Assembly: GCA_958366945.1 (NCBI GenBank)
Contig: CATXCY010000008.1
Span: 12,074 to 76,073 of the forward strand
Direction of reading: 5' to 3'
Source: Bruticola sp004554425
GTDB taxonomy: Bacteria; Vulcanimicrobiota; Xenobia; Xenobiales; Xenobiaceae
Length of the DNA: 64,000 nt
Part shown: in pieces, positions 24,007 through 31,155 of the stretch
Position numbering within the stretch: the first letter of the stretch is position 1
Layout: the number at the start of each line of letters is the position of its first letter
Made by a program: the position numbers and the translations under genes
Notes under the pieces: generated by a model
The model's database searches: none
What the model was told of the DNA's origin: nothing
The model's input: only the letters and a program-made list of their open reading frames with translations

Positions 24007-25587
24007 ATGGGTTTAGAACGATGCAGCGGAGTGTTACTCCATCCTACCTCACTTCCAGGGAAATACGGAGTAGGAACGTTCGGCTCTGAAGCTTATGAAT
24101 GGGTTGATTTTCTTTCCAGAAATCAGCAAACTATTTGGCAAATCCTCCCTCTCGGCCCTACTTCTTACGGCGATAGTCCTTACCAAAGCAGTAGTACTTT
24201 TGCCGGCAATCCCTATTTGATAAGCTTAGATGATATGGTCTCTGACGGCTTAATGGATCGTCAGCTTTTAATCGAAGCTATAAGCTCTCCAGAATTTAAT
24301 GCTAATTCCGATGAGGTAGACTTTGGCTCTCTCTACAAGTGGAAATTGCCCCTTTTGAATAAAGCTGCTGCCCAATTTGATGACAAAGGCAATAGCGATC
24401 TGGCCAAAGAATACAAAAAATTCTGCAAAGATAATAAAAATTGGCTGGATGACTACGCTCTTTTCAGCGCTTTAAAAAAGAAGTTCTCCGATAAAGCTTG
24501 GAGTGAATGGCCAGACGAATTTAAGTTCCGCAAAGATAAGGCTATGTGCGAAGCCAGACAAGAGTTGGCCTCTGAGATTAAGGGTTATTGCTTTATTCAA
24601 TGGGTATTTGACCGCCAGTGGAGCAAATTGCGCACCTATGCCAATAAAAAAGGTATAAAAATTATCGGCGACTTGCCAATTTTCGTAGCTATGGACTCTT
24701 CCGACGCCTGGACCAATACGGCGCTGTTCTGCTTTGATAAAAACTTAGTACCTACTGCCGTAGCTGGTGTACCGCCGGATGGTTTTGCAGCCGATGGTCA
24801 ATTGTGGGGCAACCCCCTTTACAATTGGGAAAAAATGAAGAAAACCGGTTATTCTTGGTGGATTGAGCGCTTGAAAGCAGCCTTAAAGCGCCAAGATTAT
24901 GTACGTATTGATCACTTCCGTGGTTTTGCAGCTTATTGGTCTGTGCCTTTCGGCGAAAAGACTGCCAAAAATGGCAAATGGCTCAAAGGTCCCGGCGCCG
25001 ATTTCTTCAAAGCCATTCAAAAGGCTTTAGGTAAAGACTTACCTATTATCGCCGAAGACTTAGGCGTAATTACCGAAGACGTAGTCGCCTTGCGTGATGG
25101 CTTTGCTTTCCCCGGTATGAAAATTTTGCAATTCGCTTTCGGAGGCGGAGCTCAGGGCGAATATTTGCCCCACAACTACACCGCTAATTGCATTACTTAT
25201 ACCGGAACTCACGACAACAATACCTCTCGAGGCTGGTACGAAAATGACGCTTCCGAAAAGGAAAAAGATTATTTGCGCCGTTATTTTTCTACCGACGGTT
25301 GGGATGTAGCCTGGACAATGATTCGCGGAATTTTCGCCTCTGTGGCAAAAGTAGCCATAGTACCGGCTCAAGATTTGCTCAGTTTGGGCAAAGAAGCTCG
25401 CATGAACTATCCTGGTAAAGCCAGAGGTAACTGGAGCTGGCGTTTCCGCCGCGAAATGTTCACTCCTCATATTGAGTGGCGCTTGAAAGAGATCACCGAA
25501 ACTTACGGACGTGAGCGCGAAAAAGAAGTTGTAGCTCAAGATGAGGCTTATCAAAAAGCTGCTGAAGCGGCCAGAAAAGCCAAGTAG
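24007..25587 (+). CDS. malQ: 4-alpha-glucanotransferase (amylomaltase)
   Basis: This 526-residue cytosolic GH77 enzyme transfers maltooligosaccharide units between alpha-1,4-glucans, in maltodextrin or glycogen metabolism. It begins MGLERCSGVLLHPTSLPG and has SPYQSSSTFAGNPYLI, GDLPIFVAMDSSD, the nucleophile Asp302 in RIDHFRG, the acid/base Glu350 in IIAEDLG and Asp403 in THDNNTSRGW. The length is typical. I chose ATG 24007, with GAGG ten bases upstream and the best family N-terminus; an upstream in-frame start at 23965 is less likely. A perfect inverted repeat lies in the promoter region and a 13-bp terminator follows. With hexokinase and phosphofructokinase nearby, the glucose it releases can enter glycolysis. 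Confidence 0.96.
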   Translation: MGLERCSGVLLHPTSLPGKYGVGTFGSEAYEWVDFLSRNQQTIWQILPLGPTSYGDSPYQSSSTFAGNPYLISLDDMVSDGLMDRQLLIEAISSPEFNANSDEVDFGSLYKWKLPLLNKAAAQFDDKGNSDLAKEYKKFCKDNKNWLDDYALFSALKKKFSDKAWSEWPDEFKFRKDKAMCEARQELASEIKGYCFIQWVFDRQWSKLRTYANKKGIKIIGDLPIFVAMDSSDAWTNTALFCFDKNLVPTAVAGVPPDGFAADGQLWGNPLYNWEKMKKTGYSWWIERLKAALKRQDYVRIDHFRGFAAYWSVPFGEKTAKNGKWLKGPGADFFKAIQKALGKDLPIIAEDLGVITEDVVALRDGFAFPGMKILQFAFGGGAQGEYLPHNYTANCITYTGTHDNNTSRGWYENDASEKEKDYLRRYFSTDGWDVAWTMIRGIFASVAKVAIVPAQDLLSLGKEARMNYPGKARGNWSWRFRREMFTPHIEWRLKEITETYGREREKEVVAQDEAYQKAAEAARKAK

Positions 25588-25608
25588 TTTCTGAGCTCAG
25601 CCAAAAGT

Positions 25609-25658
25609 AAAAAAGCTTCCGTTTCCTCGAACAAAAAGTTCTTGGCGGAAGCTTTTTT
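25609..25658. terminator. Bidirectional terminator between malQ and the HAD gene
   Basis: AAAAAAGCTTCCG (25609-25621) pairs with CGGAAGCTTTTTT (25646-25658), with an inner GAAC/GTTC helix. The A and T runs on the two sides let it serve convergent genes on both strands. Confidence 0.9.
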
Positions 25659-25674
25659 CGTCTGCCTACATATT

Positions 25675-26439
25675 TTAATTTACATGCAACAGTTTTTTTC
25701 GAACTAAATCTTTATAAAGTTGTTCAGTAGAAGTAAAAACTAAGCCATCCATCCCCGCCGATTTAGCAGCTTTAATGTTGTTGCTCTGATCGTCGACAAA
25801 AAGACATTGTTTGAGAGGAACTCCAGCTACTTGGGCTGCCAACTTAAAGATCTCGGCTTGCGGTTTGCGCATTCCTACTCTGCAAGACAGGATGCAAGGA
25901 TCGAAGTGTTTATAAAAACCGACTTCTTCCAAAATATCGGCATGTTCAGCTATAGTATTACTTAAAGCCCCTACTGCACAGCCATTACGGCGCAATTCTT
26001 CCGTTACTTGCAACAAACGCTCGTCTATAGTGAGAGTAGCGCGAAAGATATTTTTCCAGAAATCGGCACAATTGCTGACAATGCTGCGGCACCCCTCTCC
26101 ACTTTGCCACAAACTCTCGCCTATTTCTCGCCAAAAACTTTCCGAATCAAGCTTGCCCATCTCGAAAGCCGGAAGTTTTTGGGCAATTTCACGGCGCAAA
26201 GAATTTGGATTAGTTTGAAAAGCCGCACACCCAAGTTGTACATAGCGATCCAACTCCGCCCCTACAAAAACTCCACCGATATCAAATAAGACAAGTTTAA
26301 TCGGCTTGCGTCCAAAAAATAGCACCGCGTTTAACTCTTCCTTTTCTGCCTTAATTGGAGCCAATTTTCTAGAGAAAAGCCATCTGCCCTGCCAAAGTTC
26401 AAGAAGCAAGCGCCCATAACAAACAGTAGGGAAAAACAT
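25675..26439 (-). CDS. HAD-superfamily hydrolase (subfamily IA)
   Basis: This protein (254 residues as read) is a haloacid dehalogenase-fold phosphatase. Motif I is LVLFDIGGVF (nucleophile Asp; the second acid is Gly, as in many FDxGG family members), motif II ALSNT, motif III Lys in MRKPQAEIF, and motif IV CLFVDDQSNNIKAAKSAGM. A cap domain lies between motifs I and II. The first ~45 residues precede the HAD core and have no family match; the true start may be a GTG just before AVLFFGRKPIKLVLFD, although its ribosome site is also poor. Substrate unknown, likely a small phosphorylated metabolite. It converges on malQ. Confidence 0.85.
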   Translation of the reverse strand: MFFPTVCYGRLLLELWQGRWLFSRKLAPIKAEKEELNAVLFFGRKPIKLVLFDIGGVFVGAELDRYVQLGCAAFQTNPNSLRREIAQKLPAFEMGKLDSESFWREIGESLWQSGEGCRSIVSNCADFWKNIFRATLTIDERLLQVTEELRRNGCAVGALSNTIAEHADILEEVGFYKHFDPCILSCRVGMRKPQAEIFKLAAQVAGVPLKQCLFVDDQSNNIKAAKSAGMDGLVFTSTEQLYKDLVRKKLLHVN

Positions 26440-26490
26440 ATTTAGCTAGAAACAGGGGGCCGTCTGTGCCGCTTATACAAGAAAGAGCAA

Positions 26491-26520
26491 CTAGCAGTTC
26501 ACAAGCTAGCAGTTCACAAG
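26491..26520. repeat. Perfect tandem 15-bp duplication
   Basis: CTAGCAGTTCACAAG occurs twice back to back (26491-26505 and 26506-26520) in the intergenic space upstream of the gene at 26559. Two copies only, with no further units; probably slippage, or a paired binding site. Confidence 0.6.
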
Positions 26521-26558
26521 CCAGGAAATTACATTATTTAGCTGATTGATCATTTACT

Positions 26559-28400
26559 GTGTCGCCGGGCATCTTTCAGATGTCGACGTCCGAATCTTCA
26601 GCCTATCGGTCAAGAGCATTGAAAACAGCCACTATACTAAATTACTTAAGCAACAGTAAACTCAATCGAAAAAGATTAACCGTCGCAGCCTTAGCGATAA
26701 TATTTATTTTATATTTGTGTATATGGCTGATCGGAAAAATTTTCAGTTTTGTATTTACTCCACAAGAATCGCCCTTTGTTGGTTTAGTACCTTCTTCGTC
26801 TCCTTTGGCTTTTGAAGGCACTCCAGAGCAAGTAAGCGTTTTTTTACGTGATCGCTGCGGCCTAATAGCCGATTTTAACAACGGCGAATTGTCTAAAAAT
26901 TATCCGAATGCCCGCATTTTAGTAGCAATTATGCCTCAAGATAGGCCGGATAATTTAACAACAACTCCACAATGTCAAGCCTATGTGCTCGACTTAGCCT
27001 CAAATATCGAAGAAGTTTGGAACCAGAAGTCGGCTTATCCCTCTTCAGTTCCTCCTTTTCCTCCCTGTCCTGACGGAGGCCAAGCACTTTACACAGGCGA
27101 CGATTCACAATTTACCATTACTTGTACGGGTAAGCATCATAAGACTGTTTACAATTCAGCTACCGGTTTGGCCTTAGCCAATGCTCAACCTTCCGGAAGC
27201 AACGACGCTGGAGTTAAAGCAGCTTCCAATTTGCCTGAGCGTGATACTCGCGACTTATCTGTCATTACTCAAGAGCGTTTAGCTTCTCTTCAAGATACTC
27301 CCAGCGTTTTGCATGCTTTGCAACAAACTGATATTTCAGCGAAAATGCAAGCGCAAAATCCCTCATATAACAGCCAGGCCAACGGCTCATACTATGAAAA
27401 TACTATTACTGCTTCCGGAAAGTTGGCTCAAGAACTAGACAGCCGCAATATTCCTTTAAGTTTGCAAGAGTTACCTAGTACATTTAAAATTGACGCTCCT
27501 TTCATTATTGCTATAGCTAATGTAAAAGAGCAATTGCCTGAGTGCTCCGCTCTATCGGCTTTCAAGAATATTCAAATTTGGATGTCCGCTCCGGAAGCCA
27601 CTACAACTATTTTGCAAGAGCGTACTCCCAAAAGTGAAGCTCTTACTTTTACTCCCGCTCAAGAAACAAGTTTTCAACTAATTTGCCAAAGTGCCACCTT
27701 TGGCAAATTATTCAGCGAGTTTCCTTGTAAATTGCCTGCTGAAAGTATTTTGCATCTTAACAAAGCTACCGATACAGAATCTTGGTCTGGCCGTTTACTC
27801 TTGCCCAAGCAATACAAGAGCCGGTTGGCTAAGATGACCACTTCTTCAGTAAATGCCGCCGACTTTGTAGCTAAGGTTGATCCAGCTTCCTCATCTATAA
27901 GCGCCAACACAGAAATTCTGGACTTATTTTCTGTGCCTAACTTAGGCTGGCGCAATTCGGCCATTTCCGAAGATGCTCAAGTACAGCCTCTCGTGATGGT
28001 AGCTAGCTTTAATAGCGTCGGCCAAAGCACGTTCAAACAACTTGGCTTACAACTGGCTAAAGCTTTCAAGGGAAGAATCGCCTTCAACACTTTTCTCAGT
28101 TTTGCCGACAGCAAACAAGCAACAGCTTGGCTGTCCACTAGTCCTTGGGCTAGTAAGAATCAAACTTACAGCAAAGTAGAAATTAACAATAATACAATCG
28201 ACATCAAGGCTGGTAAGCTTCCGGAGTTTAGCCCTGTTTCTTTGCCTCAAGGCCCAAGCCCAGCTCAAATTTGCGGCTGGTTGACACTGCGCGGCGCTCA
28301 AGGGAAAGCAATTACAAGTGCCTTTGCTATTGGTGTAGACGTAAATAACGGTGAAGAAGCCGAAGCTCTCTGGATAAAGTTGGAGCAGCAGAGCAAATAA
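26559..28400 (+). CDS. Single-span membrane-anchored protein of unknown function
   Basis: This 613-residue protein has a cytosolic basic N-terminus, one transmembrane helix at about 42-64 (LTVAALAIIFILYLCIWLIG) and a large extracytoplasmic part. One segment (about 165-205, PPFPPCPDGGQALYTGD then ITCTGKHHKTVYN) resembles the C-terminal disulfide region of some type IV pilin-like proteins, but no prepilin leader is present. Beyond residue 290 there are repeated alpha/beta stretches without a known motif. GTG 26559 and ATG 26580 are both possible starts; neither has a clear ribosome site. It is monocistronic, with a strong terminator after it. Function unknown. Confidence 0.6.
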   Translation: MSPGIFQMSTSESSAYRSRALKTATILNYLSNSKLNRKRLTVAALAIIFILYLCIWLIGKIFSFVFTPQESPFVGLVPSSSPLAFEGTPEQVSVFLRDRCGLIADFNNGELSKNYPNARILVAIMPQDRPDNLTTTPQCQAYVLDLASNIEEVWNQKSAYPSSVPPFPPCPDGGQALYTGDDSQFTITCTGKHHKTVYNSATGLALANAQPSGSNDAGVKAASNLPERDTRDLSVITQERLASLQDTPSVLHALQQTDISAKMQAQNPSYNSQANGSYYENTITASGKLAQELDSRNIPLSLQELPSTFKIDAPFIIAIANVKEQLPECSALSAFKNIQIWMSAPEATTTILQERTPKSEALTFTPAQETSFQLICQSATFGKLFSEFPCKLPAESILHLNKATDTESWSGRLLLPKQYKSRLAKMTTSSVNAADFVAKVDPASSSISANTEILDLFSVPNLGWRNSAISEDAQVQPLVMVASFNSVGQSTFKQLGLQLAKAFKGRIAFNTFLSFADSKQATAWLSTSPWASKNQTYSKVEINNNTIDIKAGKLPEFSPVSLPQGPSPAQICGWLTLRGAQGKAITSAFAIGVDVNNGEEAEALWIKLEQQSK

Positions 28401-28423
28401 TCGTAAAAAGCACAGCTAAACTA

Positions 28424-28463
28424 AAAATGGGCCGGTTCTTTTGATCAAGAGCTGGCCCATTTT
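28424..28463. terminator. Bidirectional terminator between the anchored orphan and the GNAT gene
   Basis: A 17-bp stem with two G-T wobbles (AAAATGGGCCGGTTCTT at 28424-28440 with its partner at 28447-28463) and a 6-base loop, flanked by A and T runs, serves two convergent genes. Confidence 0.9.
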
Positions 28464-28494
28464 CTTATAAACATTTTCTTATAAAAAATGCTAC

Positions 28495-29175
28495 CTAAGG
28501 AGCTTTTATATCTCTAGATTCTTTTGAGCTAGGCAACTGCTCCTTAGGTAAAATACCATTTACAGCTGCCAATTCAGCGAAATATTTTTCTTTGGGAAGG
28601 CGCATAAAAATTTTCGGAGCATCATTGTCCCCTAAACCATAGCCGACAATTCCTTCCAAACTATGTAACTTTTCGCACTCTTCCATACCTAATCTTTTGA
28701 AGCAATGCTGAGCTCGCAAATTATAATCAGCCGTTTCTATCTCTATTAGATCAACTTTTTCATTTTCAAAAAGAAAACGATTCATTAGGGCCATAGCCTT
28801 AGTACCTATACCGTGGCCGCGGTTGTCTCGCCCCATCATTAAGCCGGATAAAGCAACTTTGCCTACTCCTTCCATATTGCGCAAATCGTATTTTCCTAAA
28901 CCCAAAATTTTGGAGTGAATATCGCAAACGGCTAAAAAATAACAAGGTGAGTTGGGATTAGCAACTAGACGCATATAACTATCGGAAGCAAAATGATAAT
29001 CGTAATCGCTTAAAGTTTTAGCGCCAAAAGCATAGCGAACCAATTCTTTGTCTTTCATCCACCCGGCAATAGCTATTAAATCGGAATGAACTATTTTGCG
29101 CAGCAATAAACCGAAACGCAATTCAGAGAGAAGCACCACTTTCTTGTTGGCGTAAAAATTAAGCATATCACCCAT
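28495..29175 (-). CDS. GNAT-family N-acetyltransferase
   Basis: This 226-residue protein has a GNAT acetyltransferase fold of the RimJ/RimL type. The acetyl-CoA pyrophosphate loop is GRDNRGHGIGTKAM (R-x-x-G-x-G pattern), followed by IEIETADYNLRAQHCFKRLGM, where Asn and the C-terminal Gly-Met match motif B. An N-terminal LLLRKIVHSDLIAIAGWMKD segment fits the first helix. The substrate may be a ribosomal protein N-terminus, an amine or an antibiotic; the sequence does not decide. The ATG has AAGG about ten bases upstream. Residues after ~195 form a short extra tail. Monocistronic. Confidence 0.88.
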   Translation of the reverse strand: MGDMLNFYANKKVVLLSELRFGLLLRKIVHSDLIAIAGWMKDKELVRYAFGAKTLSDYDYHFASDSYMRLVANPNSPCYFLAVCDIHSKILGLGKYDLRNMEGVGKVALSGLMMGRDNRGHGIGTKAMALMNRFLFENEKVDLIEIETADYNLRAQHCFKRLGMEECEKLHSLEGIVGYGLGDNDAPKIFMRLPKEKYFAELAAVNGILPKEQLPSSKESRDIKAP

Positions 29176-29383
29176 AGGGAGCTACCTTCCGTTTCATTGA
29201 CAAAACTTCAAAAACACAGGGTGTACTTTAGCACAAATCGGTAAATACATGCATATTTTTGTTTTTAATTGGTATACTCCCTATGGCTAAAGCCAGGCAA
29301 TTCCAAAATATTAACGAGCCATACCTACTAGTAAAATTTAAGCGCAACTCTACCAAACAAAGAATAAACTGTGTAGCATCTAA

Positions 29384-29405
29384 ATCGATATATTATTCAT
29401 AATAA
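29384..29405. promoter_or_regulatory. AT-rich ModE-like site upstream of the regulator gene
   Basis: ATCGATATAT at 29384-29393 matches a half-site of the E. coli ModE operator as I recall it (ATCGNTATATA), and overlaps the dyad TATTAT-TC-ATAATA (29391-29404). The second ModE half-site is poor. It is 42 bases upstream of a gene encoding a ModE-type DNA-binding domain, so autoregulation is plausible but unproven. Confidence 0.3.
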
Positions 29406-29446
29406 CTTGCAAATAATAAACTCTACAGCCTATCATACGAAAGATA

Positions 29447-30397
29447 GTGAGATTTGGTAAATACATGAAATACTTCGGAACTACAGGCGGTATCATAGCA
29501 GCCGCCAGCCCCAAAAGTGCAGAGCCCTTAAAGATGGTAGGCTCTATACCTGTAGTGAAGCGAATCGTACTGACTTTACAGCAAGCGAATGTTTTTCCTA
29601 TCGTTATCGTTACTGGAGCCAGAGAATCGGAAATTATTCATCAAATAGCCAACAGCGGTGTTATCTTTTTACATATAGATAATTGTGAGCAACTTGAGCT
29701 ATTGACTTCTTTGAAAAGAGGGCTTGTTTACTTAAAAAACAAATGCCAACGAGTAGTTTTTACTCCGGTTAATACGCCTATGTTTTTCCCTTCCACTCTC
29801 AAAGCCATACTTAGTTGCGATGCTCCTATAGTAGCTCCCTCTTGTCACGGTCGCGGAGGCCATCCCATCATGTTGCGCCATGACATGTGGGATCGTATTT
29901 TGGCCTACGTCGGCAATGACGGTTTACGTGGAGCTATAGATACATATGGCATCAGCCGCCGCTGGGTTCCTGTAGAAGATGAAGGCGTACTCCTCAATGT
30001 TCACAATAATGAAGAACAAGTTAAGCGCCACCTAAAAGCTCACAATGATTCCTTGCTCTCACCAGTTATAAAAGTAAATGTCGAAAGTGAACAGATCATT
30101 TTTAATGCTCGCTTGAAATTGCTTTTGTTTTTGATAGCTGATTTGAATTCTGTACGCCAAGCTTGTATACATATGGGATTATCCTATGCCAAGGCTTGGA
30201 ATATGATTAATTGCTTGGAAAAAGAGGTCGGCTACCCTATCGTTAGTCGCCAGCACGGGGGCAGCAAAGGTGGCCATACAAAGCTCACCGATAAAGGCGA
30301 GCAACTAATGCGTGCCTATCAAGTGTACGAACAAGAACTTAATGATATAGCCCAAGCTCGCTTTGAAACTTTGTTCCGTCAGACTTCTTTAATCTAG
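29447..30397 (+). CDS. NTP-transferase-like domain fused to a ModE-type winged-helix regulator
   Basis: This 316-residue protein joins a MobA/MocA-like nucleotidyltransferase fold (about 5-190) to a LysR/ModE-type DNA-binding domain (about 225-300: SVRQACIHMGLSYAKAWNMI, then GGSKGGHTKLTDKGEQL). Fusions like this occur beside molybdenum hydroxylase genes in anaerobic Firmicutes. Here the usual nucleotide-binding AAGxSSRMG-x-x-KP is replaced by AAASPKSAEPLKM, so NTP transfer is probably lost and the domain may act as a sensor; FTPVNTPMF stands where FTPVDIPLF is usual. Likely role: regulator of the hydroxylase locus downstream. GTG 29447 and ATG 29465 are both possible starts. A candidate operator lies upstream. 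Confidence 0.75.
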   Translation: MRFGKYMKYFGTTGGIIAAASPKSAEPLKMVGSIPVVKRIVLTLQQANVFPIVIVTGARESEIIHQIANSGVIFLHIDNCEQLELLTSLKRGLVYLKNKCQRVVFTPVNTPMFFPSTLKAILSCDAPIVAPSCHGRGGHPIMLRHDMWDRILAYVGNDGLRGAIDTYGISRRWVPVEDEGVLLNVHNNEEQVKRHLKAHNDSLLSPVIKVNVESEQIIFNARLKLLLFLIADLNSVRQACIHMGLSYAKAWNMINCLEKEVGYPIVSRQHGGSKGGHTKLTDKGEQLMRAYQVYEQELNDIAQARFETLFRQTSLI

Positions 30398-30477
30398 GAG
30401 TCGACGCACTTTAGGTAAATGGAGTCGATTATAAAACACTCCGAAAAAGGCCCCAATCAGAAAGGATAAGATAGCCT

Positions 30478-31155
30478 TTGTCTAAGCAAATAGCCGCTAT
30501 TGAACTTGCACCACAACCTGTTCATATAAATGGTTTGATTTTAGCAGCCGGCTTATCCAGCCGCATGGGCGAGCTAAAAATGCTTATGCCTTTGCGTGGC
30601 AAGACAGTCCTTGAGAATACTATCGATTCCATGTTATTAGCAGGAGTGGAAAAAATTGTCGTAGTGTTAGGCTACCGAGGCCAAGAATTGGAAGATCTTT
30701 TACAAAAACGCTACGTAGGCAACCGCTTCGTTATAGTATACAACGAGCACTATGCTGAAACGGATATGCTCACCTCTTTAAAAATTGGCTTAGCGTCTAT
30801 GCCAGAGTGTCACGCCTTTTTTCTTTTGCCAGGCGATATGCCTATGATCGACAAGGGAACTTATCTAAAAATTTTTAAAGCTATGCCACATAAAGGTGAT
30901 TTTATCGTTTTTCCCCTTTTGCAAGGTTATCGTAAACATCCACCTTTAGTAGCAGCTTCTTTTATAAAAGAAATTCTTAATTTTAACGGTGAAGACGGAT
31001 TGCGCGGGTTTTGGCGACTCCATGAAGAATCTATACACACTGTAAATGTAGATGATTTAGGCTGCTGGACAGATTTAGATACCCGCGACCAATATCAAAA
31101 ATGTTTGCGTAAAGTTTCAAATAAAAATAATGCGACTGACAAAGGAGGAGATTGA
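30478..31155 (+). CDS. MocA-type molybdenum cofactor cytidylyltransferase
   Basis: This 225-residue nucleotidyltransferase likely adds CMP to molybdopterin to form the cytosine dinucleotide cofactor used by xanthine dehydrogenase-family enzymes. The signature is intact: LILAAGLSSRMGELKMLMPL (nucleotide binding), VVLGYRGQELEDLL, LLPGDMPMID (metal Asp) and KHPPLVAASF. It starts at TTG with AAAGGA 11 bases upstream and ends right before the xdhA-like start, so it is the first gene of the hydroxylase operon. This intact copy contrasts with the degenerate domain in the gene before it. MobA (GMP transfer) is less likely given the neighbours. Confidence 0.85.
   Translation: MSKQIAAIELAPQPVHINGLILAAGLSSRMGELKMLMPLRGKTVLENTIDSMLLAGVEKIVVVLGYRGQELEDLLQKRYVGNRFVIVYNEHYAETDMLTSLKIGLASMPECHAFFLLPGDMPMIDKGTYLKIFKAMPHKGDFIVFPLLQGYRKHPPLVAASFIKEILNFNGEDGLRGFWRLHEESIHTVNVDDLGCWTDLDTRDQYQKCLRKVSNKNNATDKGGD

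Noticed and set aside
25060..25554. 164-codon minus-strand frame opposite malQ
   Set aside because: malQ is intact through this segment with all active-site residues; the opposite frame has no family features.
26491..26520. Direct repeats as a CRISPR array
   Set aside because: Only two adjacent units without spacers; no cas genes nearby.
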